Shown here: piece after piece, positions 45,253 to 52,932 of the stretch
Layout: each line of letters opens with the position of its first letter
Position numbering within the stretch: position 1 is the first letter of the stretch
Assembly (NCBI GenBank): GCA_050180235.1
Contig: JBFXEJ010000008.1
Location: forward strand, 1-64,000
Reading direction: 5' to 3'
Origin: JAABRU01 sp050180235
GTDB lineage: Bacteria > Desulfobacterota > Desulfobacteria > Desulfobacterales > Desulfococcaceae
DNA length: 64,000 nucleotides
Notes under the pieces: model-generated
The model's database searches: none
Told to the model about the DNA's origin: nothing
What the model saw: the letters and a program-made list of their open reading frames with translations, nothing else
Program-made: the position numbers and the translations under genes

Positions 45253-45444
45253 GGTAGTGGGACTTTTCATGCTGATTTTTTTAATATATAAATCAATATG
45301 TTATTTATAATCAGTATAAGCAGTATCATGGATGTATCGTATAACTGTTTGTATTTATTATGTATAGACAAAAATCAGTATATTTTTGAAAATATAATAA
45401 TATTAAGCAGTTATTTTTTTGTCAGTATGTGCAGACCCACTACC
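45253..45444. mobile_element. 192-bp MITE with 8-bp target duplication (copy 1)
   Basis: It begins GGTAGTGGGAC and ends CAGACCCACTACC, with ~9-bp inverted ends sharing GGTAGTG with the IS1-family element 260 bp upstream. It is flanked on both sides by AAAAATTG (45245-45252 and 45445-45452), a perfect 8-bp target duplication. It has no coding capacity and is very AT-rich. The second copy lies at 59076-59267. Confidence 0.85.
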
Positions 45445-45568
45445 AAAAATTGTAATCACCGAAAACACAGTTCAGACAATGGCGGTGAATGTCTGAACTG
45501 TGTTTTATCTGATTATTCTGATTAAAAACTGTCTGAACTGCAGATTCACACAGATTATAAGGATTTCG

Positions 45569-45782
45569 CAGCAGGTAGGGTGGGCAAAAGCGGAGCGTTG
45601 CCCACCAACCAATTGAAACAAAATGAAATGGTGGGCACTGACGTGCCCACCCTACTCGGCTGTGATTGCCATGACAATGGTATCAGCAGGTAGGGTGGGC
45701 AAAAGCGGAGCGTTGCCCACCAACCAATTGAAACAAAATGAAATGGTGGGCACTGACGTGCCCACCCTACTTGGCTGTGATT
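45569..45782. repeat. Two tandem ~100-bp palindromic repeats, period 115 bp
   Basis: CAGCAGGTAGGGTGGGCAAA starts at 45569 and again at 45684. Each unit runs ~99 bp to GGCTGTGATT and contains two hairpins (GGTGGGCAAAAGCGGAGC with TTGCCCACC; GTGGGCACTGACGTGCCCAC). The two units differ at about one position. Spacers are 16 bp, so this is not a CRISPR. Related GTAGGGTGGGC palindromes lie at 5899, 28708 and 39154. Confidence 0.7.
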
Positions 45783-45978
45783 CGTCTGATTATTCTGATT
45801 AAAAAATGTCTGAACCGCAGATTCAAACAGATTACGCTGTTTACACGGATAATGCAGTGCAGAAATCAGCGGAATCAGACAAATCAGATGAATCAGTGGT
45901 TCAGACAATCGCGGTGACTGTCTGAACTGTGTTTCATCTCCGCTCCCCGGGCACCACCCAAAATATCTTTTGAAACTC

Positions 45979-46007
45979 TTGAAATTTCCCTGACAAGTTT
46001 ATACAAT
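45979..46007 (+). promoter_or_regulatory. Duplicated promoter, weakened copy
   Basis: TTGAAA, a 17-base spacer and TACAAT. It is the counterpart of 52757-52785, where the -10 is the perfect TATAAT. It lies upstream of the truncated DUF3686-type gene. Confidence 0.5.
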
Positions 46008-46144
46008 AGGCGAAAAGTGGCACAGCTTTCCAGAAAGTGGCAGGACGCGTGAACACAGGCCGGAAGCCTGTTCTGCTTTTGAACAAGCTGGAAGCTTGTT
46101 CTACGGAAACCTGTTCTACCCTGTAACCCCAAAGGAGGCCCCTC

Positions 46145-46834
46145 ATGTCCGAACATCCCGCAAATGCTGAAAATACTGAAAAAGACGCCGCATCCGAACC
46201 CATTTTGGAAGGCGGAACCTATGAAATCATCCGCACCCGTCTGCTGGCACACGGAAAGGAACTCCGTTCCCGGCTGGAGAAACTCAATGCCTCGCGCAAG
46301 GAAATCTTCGGGGCCATAGAGCAGACCCTGCTTGCCACCGAGCGGATTTCCACGCGCAACAACTGCATTCCGCGGGATATGGTTCCCATCAACGGATCAC
46401 GCTTTCTTTTTGGTTACAATGTTCACCTGGGCCTGAAATCCGAAATGGAAATCTCAGATGTGTTTTCCGTGTATGATTACAAAGATCACACCTTCCAGAA
46501 ACTGGGCTGGGAGGTTCTCAGTTCCGGACGGTTTGAGGAGGATCTGAAAAACCTGTACAAATATTACAAACACTCCAAATTCACCAAATTCCTTGTGATA
46601 AATCCCCATTTATACATGATTTTCCGGGTGGGCAAATCCGCGACCGACTTCAAGGCATTCAAATGGCTGATGCACGATGACGGCCTCACCTATCTGGACA
46701 ACCGCAGCGAGCATGAAATCCGCTTTCCCGCGCAGCATGATTTTGAATGGAAACGCTGCACACGGGACATGCACCGCACCGGCAAACATCCCCATGTTTC
46801 CATTTATCTACTGAAAAAATCTATTACATTCTGA
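46145..46834 (+). pseudogene. Truncated 5' duplicate of the DUF3686-type ATPase gene
   Basis: 229 codons. The first ~220 residues are nearly identical to the start of the 1842-residue protein at 52933 (shared through KHPHVSI). After that the sequence breaks off into an unrelated short tail (YLLKKSITF) and a stop. The duplicated block extends upstream through the leader and promoter, so about 860 bp (from ~45945 to ~46803) is repeated at 52730-53592. Only a piece of the N-terminal domain would be made, with no ATPase. The break point lies ~160 bp before the end of the Wadjet-like operon. Confidence 0.85.
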
Positions 46835-46960
46835 ATATATTGAAAATAAAAATTTGTTCGTCACAGAATCTCCAGTTCTCTGGAAGCAGTCTGCCTACTC
46901 TGAGATTCCGGCAGCCGGGCGGGGAAAAAAATTTTTGCTCTGATTTTCTCAAATGGGATG

Positions 46961-47806
46961 TTACATAACAGGCTGAAGTCTTAAAAAATCTTTTTCACAG
47001 GGCGGAGTTACGATCTCCTGTTCCAATCCGCCGTTATATTGTTCAATGAGTCGTGTTACCGGCAGGCATTTTGGATGTTCGGGATTAAACCCTGTATTAT
47101 GTTTTTGTCTCTCAGTCAGATCACGTCTTGCGTATCTTCTGAAGAGGTCTTCTGTATCATCCGGTATGTATAACTCTGCCTTTGGCAGAACTGATTGAAT
47201 ACGCTGAAATATTGTCAGACCGGTCCAGTCATAATCTCCGTAGTGCAGTATGCATTCCGGCGATTTCTTTAAACCGGCGAGGGCAGAAAGGGTTATATTT
47301 GCCACATTGCCGTCCAGATAAATTATGATAATTGTCTGACTTGGATTCGGATAGGTCAGAGGATAAAAAGATTCCCAGTTCTCAACTGTCAGAAGATACC
47401 AGGAGTCAGGGAGATGGAGACAGTTCAGTCTGTCCGACATAATTCCTGCCATACCGTATTCTTCTGTCAGCCGTGCATATTTATTTGTCTCATCAGGAGC
47501 AAAACATTTGAACAGAACAGGCTGTACATCATGGGTAGTCTGGCCGGATTTGCTGCTTCGACGGGCAAATATGTTTTCCGCTCTGCGTAACAGATTTTGT
47601 TCCGGAGTTTGCGTGTCCGGAAAATTTGCTCTGACCCACTCTGCAAACTGCTCCCTGTGAACGACCTCAATATTCCGCCGTGTTTTATTACACTGAATAC
47701 GAACAAGGTTCAGTGTGCTTAATTGGGATAAGACATGCTGCGGAAGCATTGAATAAGGGGCCGCACCGGTTTCAAGCAGTTGCACTGTCCATTTGGGATG
47801 TTTCAT
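46961..47806 (-). CDS. jetD: Wadjet JetD-like nuclease subunit (Toprim/DUF2220)
   Basis: 281 residues from MKHPKWTVQLLETG. The start is chosen for a TGAGG about ten bases upstream; frames opening at 47821 or 47920 would overlap jetC more. The C-terminal half shows a Toprim-like core: Glu in TVENWESF, IIIIYLDGN, and the acidic motif HYGDYDWTGL, as in JetD and topoisomerase VI A subunits. The N-terminal part (~1-120) would be the arm and helical domain. In Wadjet systems JetD cuts circular DNA that the SMC-like complex has extruded. It is the last gene of the minus-strand operon jetA-B-C-D and overlaps jetC by ~35 bases. Confidence 0.8.
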   Translation of the reverse strand: MKHPKWTVQLLETGAAPYSMLPQHVLSQLSTLNLVRIQCNKTRRNIEVVHREQFAEWVRANFPDTQTPEQNLLRRAENIFARRSSKSGQTTHDVQPVLFKCFAPDETNKYARLTEEYGMAGIMSDRLNCLHLPDSWYLLTVENWESFYPLTYPNPSQTIIIIYLDGNVANITLSALAGLKKSPECILHYGDYDWTGLTIFQRIQSVLPKAELYIPDDTEDLFRRYARRDLTERQKHNTGFNPEHPKCLPVTRLIEQYNGGLEQEIVTPPCEKDFLRLQPVM

Positions 47807-50531
47807 CAGAAAAAGCCTCATTTGCTGTAAGGAAGCATTTGTTAATGAGTTCACTCCGATCCCCGTTTCTTTGGAAAAAATAACTGCGGTGAATTTCATT
47901 TCGGATATCCGGACTGGCAAAAATGGGCAGAAAATTGTTTTCTGTGCAATACCGGATAAGCTGTTTCAGATTTTGGCTGTCAATTGATCCGACTTCATCA
48001 AGGAAAAAAGGGATTCTGGCACTGAGAGCCTGACGATATTCCTGCAAAAGGCTTATCAATCCTAGATAAATGATAATTTTTATACCGGTCTCTGTGCCGT
48101 GGGACTCAAATTTATGGATTTCATGTGTATGAACAGGTTTGGAACTGTGGCTGAATCGAACCCTGAATTCCAATTGAAACATATTTTTCAGATCAAATTC
48201 CCGTCCGTAGTTCATGAGTTTGCCAAGATAGTCATTCACAAACTGCTGTGCCTGTTCAGATGATAGTTCATTGTTATCTTTTAAAAAAATGTCAGTCTGC
48301 ATCTGACACGTCTTTCGGACGGCAGCCAAAATATTACTTTCTTCCACATTCAGTTCAATCCGTTCTATATTTGATATGCTCACATTTTTAATATTACGAT
48401 TCAGGGAAGTTATCCGGTCACGGACTGCTTCAAATGCCTGCGTCAGTTTGTCCAATTCCGACATAATCGTTTTAAACAGGCTTTTATAGTCCTCACGAAG
48501 CTGCCCTTTAAATTTTTCAATTTGTTCTGTAATCTTCTGATTTTTTTTGTTCCACTCTTCAAAAGTTTCGTCTGGTGACTCACGGTCATAATGACTTTCC
48601 AATATTATTCTGTGTTTATTCAGATATTCCTCAAGTCGTCTCAGATCCTCTTCGTTCTTCTTAACTCGTGATTTGATTTGACAGTATTTAGAATATGTAT
48701 CTGTTTCAGATAAATTTTGGATAGCCGAGGGGCATTCTGAGGAAAATGTCTTTATAACCTGAATATCTTCGTTTATATTTTCTATGTTTTTTCCAATAAT
48801 ATCCAAATCGTTATACAGTTTTTCACACTGGTTTAAGATTTGATTCATAGCCTCTCTAATTTTCTGGATATTCTCACTGATATTTCCGAGATCGGATTTT
48901 AACATGCGTTGTCTTTCTTCGCATTTCTCCCAATTTTCAAAGTTATTTTTCCATTGATCCAGAGCATCAAATTTGCGGAGAATTTTTTCTTTTTCATGAA
49001 TATTTTTCAGAAGTTCCTGAAGATCATTCTGTTTTTTCTCCCGATTTTCAGCAACTTCCATTTTGTGTTCTAATTCGATAATTTCTTTGGAAATTCTTTC
49101 CATCTGTGCTTCCAATGTCTCTGTTTCCTCTTTGGGCACATACCATTCAGATTTCGGTATGCTCAGCCCAAATCCTCTGAATATGCCATCATCATTGATA
49201 TGCTCTGCCACCTGACGCGATGTTTTCAGAAACTGGGCTTCGTCTGTCAACACATCTGATACTGGCAGGCTGATGAGATTTTGGGACAGCAGAAATCTGA
49301 GCAGGGAAATATGTTCTCCTGATAATTCACCTTTGATCCATATCTGATCAAGAGTCAGTTTTTCCATCTGCCGTTGGATACGTTTCTGTGCATTGCGCCG
49401 ATGTTTTAACTGGTTTCGCAACGTATCGGCATTTTCAGGTTTTATTTGAGCTAAAATTTCTTCCAGTTCGATTTTTTTACGGGTTAGCTGATCCTGCTCT
49501 TCCCGTGTATGTATTCTGTCAAACCGGCTGCATATTTCATTGAGTTCATCAAACAGATGAATCGCCTGGTTCACTTCAGTCAGATCAAGTTTAGACTCGG
49601 TTTCTTTTTTCACCAGTTCTTTATTTTGCTCAGAGAGATGCTCTGTCTTTCTTTTAGCGTTATTATATTCTGCTTGACGTTCCAGTTTTTTCTGATTTAA
49701 AATGTGCAGGTAGTGGGATGAAAGATGGAAAAAACGCTCCACATCCTCTTCAATCTGCTGCTTCCTCATTTTAATTTCTTCATTTATTTCCTGCCACTTC
49801 TTAATGACCGGTTCTAAAGTCATCAGACGATCCAGTTCCATCTTGGTATCCGTAATATTACGGTTTTTTCTTTCATAATCCGTAACAATGTTAATCCGGG
49901 TTTTTACACCACTTTTTTCCACCATAGCGATAATAAACTCACTAACTTGGGAAGTATTAAGCCGATCCAGTCGCAATAATCCCTTCATCAGTCTGCGAAG
50001 CATCCGGAAATTGGGCTGAGACAGGTCAAACATCTGCACATTGAGTTCTGATTCTGAATGCAATCCCAGAAGGGCTTTTTCATACTGATCAATTTTCTGA
50101 TATTTCCGAAAGTTCTTTTGAAAAAGGCGGCTCTGGGCCTGTTGCAGAGGCAGAACATGACTGGAATCATCCAGAAAATCATCCAGGCGAAATGAACCGT
50201 CAAAAACAAAAATTTCCCGTGAATCCGCACTTCCTGTTCCGAAAATACCCACTGTACGCCGGGTTCTGTGGACAGTATGAACTTCAAACAGAATATAGGA
50301 GCCTTCAGGTCTGAAATAGAAGACAAGAGATTCTGATGAAGATTTTGAAAAGGTCATTTCGCTGACATTGTGAAAATAGAGAAACTGGATCATTTCAATC
50401 AGACTGGTTTTGCCCACATTGTTTGGGCCGATCAGATGAATGGCTTCGACATCTGTTTCCAGTTCAAGTATATCAAACATGCCGCTGTTGATCAGTCCGA
50501 TGCGCAAAATTGTGCTGGTGTGTTTATTCAT
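47772..50531 (-). CDS. jetC: Wadjet JetC/MksB-like SMC ATPase
   Basis: 919 residues from MNKHTSTILRIG (ATG within the jetB end; a GTG nine bases upstream is possible). Walker A is GPNNVGKTS near 35-43. Two long coiled-coil arms (~210-370 and ~480-770) flank a hinge-like region containing SLLRFLLSQNLISLPVSDVL and GFGLSIPKSEWYVP. The C-terminal head has a signature-like FESHGTETGIK and Walker B IPFFLDEVGSID. This is the SMC-like motor that, in Wadjet, extrudes loops on small circular DNA. At ~920 residues it is shorter than commonly described JetC proteins (about 1100), suggesting a divergent type. Confidence 0.85.
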   Translation of the reverse strand: MNKHTSTILRIGLINSGMFDILELETDVEAIHLIGPNNVGKTSLIEMIQFLYFHNVSEMTFSKSSSESLVFYFRPEGSYILFEVHTVHRTRRTVGIFGTGSADSREIFVFDGSFRLDDFLDDSSHVLPLQQAQSRLFQKNFRKYQKIDQYEKALLGLHSESELNVQMFDLSQPNFRMLRRLMKGLLRLDRLNTSQVSEFIIAMVEKSGVKTRINIVTDYERKNRNITDTKMELDRLMTLEPVIKKWQEINEEIKMRKQQIEEDVERFFHLSSHYLHILNQKKLERQAEYNNAKRKTEHLSEQNKELVKKETESKLDLTEVNQAIHLFDELNEICSRFDRIHTREEQDQLTRKKIELEEILAQIKPENADTLRNQLKHRRNAQKRIQRQMEKLTLDQIWIKGELSGEHISLLRFLLSQNLISLPVSDVLTDEAQFLKTSRQVAEHINDDGIFRGFGLSIPKSEWYVPKEETETLEAQMERISKEIIELEHKMEVAENREKKQNDLQELLKNIHEKEKILRKFDALDQWKNNFENWEKCEERQRMLKSDLGNISENIQKIREAMNQILNQCEKLYNDLDIIGKNIENINEDIQVIKTFSSECPSAIQNLSETDTYSKYCQIKSRVKKNEEDLRRLEEYLNKHRIILESHYDRESPDETFEEWNKKNQKITEQIEKFKGQLREDYKSLFKTIMSELDKLTQAFEAVRDRITSLNRNIKNVSISNIERIELNVEESNILAAVRKTCQMQTDIFLKDNNELSSEQAQQFVNDYLGKLMNYGREFDLKNMFQLEFRVRFSHSSKPVHTHEIHKFESHGTETGIKIIIYLGLISLLQEYRQALSARIPFFLDEVGSIDSQNLKQLIRYCTENNFLPIFASPDIRNEIHRSYFFQRNGDRSELINKCFLTANEAFSDETSQMDSATA

Positions 50532-51078
50532 TCCGCTCACTCTCTTTCTTTTTTATCTGTAAATGAATCTGCCTGGCCATGTTGATAATCCGTTCTGCAG
50601 GTTTTCTGAGGGTCAGTGTCTGGCTCTCTGCAAAATAATCAGCCAAACCTTTGCGGGAAATTTTTTTGAACAAATCTTCAATATCGGAAATATTCTTAAT
50701 ATCCACCTGAAGAAGATACTCCTTGCCGTATCCGTCCCGAAACCAGTCCTGATCAGTCAATGATATGCGTAACTGAAACAAATCACTGAAGGTTCTGCCT
50801 TTTTCCATCCACAGATCGGTCAGAAGAAATAATACAACAACCGTCTGTTTTTCCTCACTGCTCATGGACTTGTCATTTTTTTCCAAAAAAATTATACCGT
50901 TATCCTGTATCAGAGAAAAGCCAATGACAGAAAAATGAAATTTAAGTAATTCCACATTACGGGCTAAATTGCTGTACAGTGGTTCGTTTTCAGCAGAATA
51001 CAGGTCTGATTCACTGAACTGATAACCGCGAAGCAGTTTCTGACAAATGTTCTGACTTTTTTCCACCGGATTGTTCAT
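50524..51078 (-). CDS. jetB: Wadjet JetB/MksE-like kite subunit
   Basis: 184 residues. A small mostly helical, winged-helix-like protein (VVLFLLTDLWMEKGRTF, SDIEDLFKKISRKGL) in the position and size of the JetB/MksE kite subunit that bridges JetA and JetC. Sequence similarity to known JetB is low by eye, so the call depends on gene order between jetA and jetC. The start overlaps the end of jetA by 68 bases with GAGGA upstream, and its TAA overlaps the jetC start region, indicating translational coupling. Confidence 0.7.
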   Translation of the reverse strand: MNNPVEKSQNICQKLLRGYQFSESDLYSAENEPLYSNLARNVELLKFHFSVIGFSLIQDNGIIFLEKNDKSMSSEEKQTVVVLFLLTDLWMEKGRTFSDLFQLRISLTDQDWFRDGYGKEYLLQVDIKNISDIEDLFKKISRKGLADYFAESQTLTLRKPAERIINMARQIHLQIKKKESERNE

Positions 51079-52306
51079 TACTTTCTGATTCCTCTGTCAG
51101 TCCGAAATCTGTCATTCGGACAGTGAAGGTTTTAAATTTATGTATGAAATCTCCTGGCTGATTATTGATTCTGATTCCCTTCATACGATTGATCAGCGGA
51201 AGGGCAATGGCTTTTAACTGTTCATTTTCCGAGTAGCCTGCAAAGGTGCTGACCACATAAGCAGGCCAGCTCTGAATTGTTCTTTTTCCTGACAGGCAGT
51301 TTTGTACATCTGTATCCCGGATGATCATCAAATCTGCATTTTGCAGTCTCACATCCGATTTTTTCAGGGGACGGGGATTGGGGAGTAATTTTTTCAGAAC
51401 CACATCTGTAAAAAACGCCTGTATATTATCCCGGCCCGGAGCCTGAACAGCCTGGATTCCGCTTGCCACCAGTGTTTTTTCCTCCATATACTGCCATGTG
51501 AAATCAAGGTTTCCAAGACAGGCGGCAATCGCATCCCGGATATTTTTTTCTTTGATCAGGGATTTCAAAAGGGAGTGAGCCGTGTCAGCAACGATTACGA
51601 AATTGCGCAGCAGTTCATGGTCAATATATTGCACATTAAGAAGGATTTGCCTGCGGCTGATATCCATTTCACGGGATCGGGCAAGAATTTCAGGCCGTGC
51701 AGACAGGTCTGATATACTGCGCTTCAGCAACGAAATTTTTCGGCTGTACTCTGCACTGGGATCAATGAGTTCCCGAAGGGGATTGATATAGCGGCGCTGA
51801 ACAGTCTCCAGTTCTTCCAGTCGATGTTCAAGGGTTTTGCTTTCACTGGTCCGTTTCATATCTCCGAACCGGCGCATACATGCCATGTAATGCCCCGCCC
51901 CGGCTTCTCTTACTTCACTGACCATAAGACGCAGGGAATCCAAAGTATCGGATAAGGTATGTATGGGAGTTTCTTCATTGTATAACTGCCGCTGAAATTC
52001 ATCAGCAAGTTTGCCGATCTGGTGAACCTGCTCCCGCAGAAAACCGGCATGGGTGAGTTGCCCCCGGCGCTCATAATAGTTGACCAGACTGACAACCACT
52101 GAATTGACCGTGTAAAGATTATCCGTCTCTTCACGCAGAATGGACGCACTGCATAGTTCACGGATAACCGTGTCTTTTTCACCCGGTTCAATTCTGTACC
52201 TTTCCATATAGTTGAGAAGTTTTGGGCGACTCATCACATCCTGTTCTGCACACAGATCTATGATCAGGTCAGTATATTTATGAGCAATGGACAGAAAATG
52301 TTTCAT
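51011..52306 (-). CDS. jetA: Wadjet JetA/MksF-like kleisin subunit
   Basis: 431 residues from MKHFLSIAHKYTDLIIDL; a TTG two codons upstream is possible. It starts with a winged-helix-like region (~15-75), followed by long helices (~95-260: REQVHQIGKLADEFQRQLYN, ETVQRRYINPLRELIDP). A C-terminal mixed region ends in a charged tail. Size, helical layout and first position in the operon fit the JetA/MksF kleisin that links the SMC heads. The C-terminal 68 bases overlap jetB. A palindromic site lies just upstream of the start. Confidence 0.75.
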   Translation of the reverse strand: MKHFLSIAHKYTDLIIDLCAEQDVMSRPKLLNYMERYRIEPGEKDTVIRELCSASILREETDNLYTVNSVVVSLVNYYERRGQLTHAGFLREQVHQIGKLADEFQRQLYNEETPIHTLSDTLDSLRLMVSEVREAGAGHYMACMRRFGDMKRTSESKTLEHRLEELETVQRRYINPLRELIDPSAEYSRKISLLKRSISDLSARPEILARSREMDISRRQILLNVQYIDHELLRNFVIVADTAHSLLKSLIKEKNIRDAIAACLGNLDFTWQYMEEKTLVASGIQAVQAPGRDNIQAFFTDVVLKKLLPNPRPLKKSDVRLQNADLMIIRDTDVQNCLSGKRTIQSWPAYVVSTFAGYSENEQLKAIALPLINRMKGIRINNQPGDFIHKFKTFTVRMTDFGLTEESESNEQSGGKKSEHLSETASRLSVQ

Positions 52307-52320
52307 TATCAATCTCTGCA

Positions 52321-52341
52321 GGTTATAATGATATGATAACC
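52321..52341. promoter_or_regulatory. Imperfect 21-bp palindrome upstream of jetA
   Basis: GGTTATAATGATATGATAACC has perfect 6-bp arms (GGTTAT/ATAACC) and two inner matches. It ends 15 bases before the jetA start. It could be an operator of the defense operon; no regulator gene is adjacent. Confidence 0.35.
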
Positions 52342-52756
52342 AATAAATTTAAGATACTTCGGCTGCGTAGAGTCATCTTATCAACTTGGCGGTTGATATA
52401 GTGATCCGATTTTGGTTTTTACCGGCATGATTTTTGCCTTAAAGTTTGACCGGGAAAAATTATCCGTTTCCGGCCTGAAAAACTTCTCAAAAATCTGAAA
52501 AGATATATTCCGGCACCTGTGCAGTTTTTGTGCCAACAAAAATCAGAACTGAATTCTTATACTATTATTCCTGATTTATCAATCTTTAAATTCAATTCCT
52601 TACTCATTCCATCAATTGTGGGGACAGTACTGCTTTGATTTCCGGATCTTTTTGCACCTGCGCCGGGATTTCTGAGCGGATTTTGCTGTTCTGAATGCAA
52701 CTGCATAACTTTTAATTATATTTTTTTCACAACCCCCCAAAAATTATTTGAAACTC

Positions 52757-52785
52757 TTGAAATTTCCCTGACAAGTTTATATAAT
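52757..52785 (+). promoter_or_regulatory. Sigma-70 promoter of the DUF3686-type ATPase gene
   Basis: TTGAAA (52757-52762), a 17-base spacer and TATAAT (52780-52785). A ~147-base leader with three GAACAxGCTGGAAG-type repeats follows before the start codon. Confidence 0.6.
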
Positions 52786-52932
52786 GGACAAAAAGTGGCA
52801 CAATCTTCCAGATTGTGCAGATGCTCAGGAACAGGCTGGAAGTTTATTCTGCTTTTGAACAAGCTGGAAGCTTGTTCCACCCTGAACAGGCTGGAAGTCT
52901 GTTCTACCCTGTAACCCCAAAGGAGGCCCTTC

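Noticed and set aside
45298..45525. Plus-strand open frame of 75 codons
   Set aside because: It lies mostly inside the 192-bp MITE and runs into flanking sequence; AT-rich chance frame.
45569..45782. Possible CRISPR array
   Set aside because: Only two units, ~99 bp each with a 16-bp spacer, palindromic content and no cas genes.
46145..46834. Independent small gene of 229 codons
   Set aside because: Residues 1-220 are a copy of the DUF3686-type protein's start, ending abruptly in an unrelated tail, so a truncated duplicate is the better reading.
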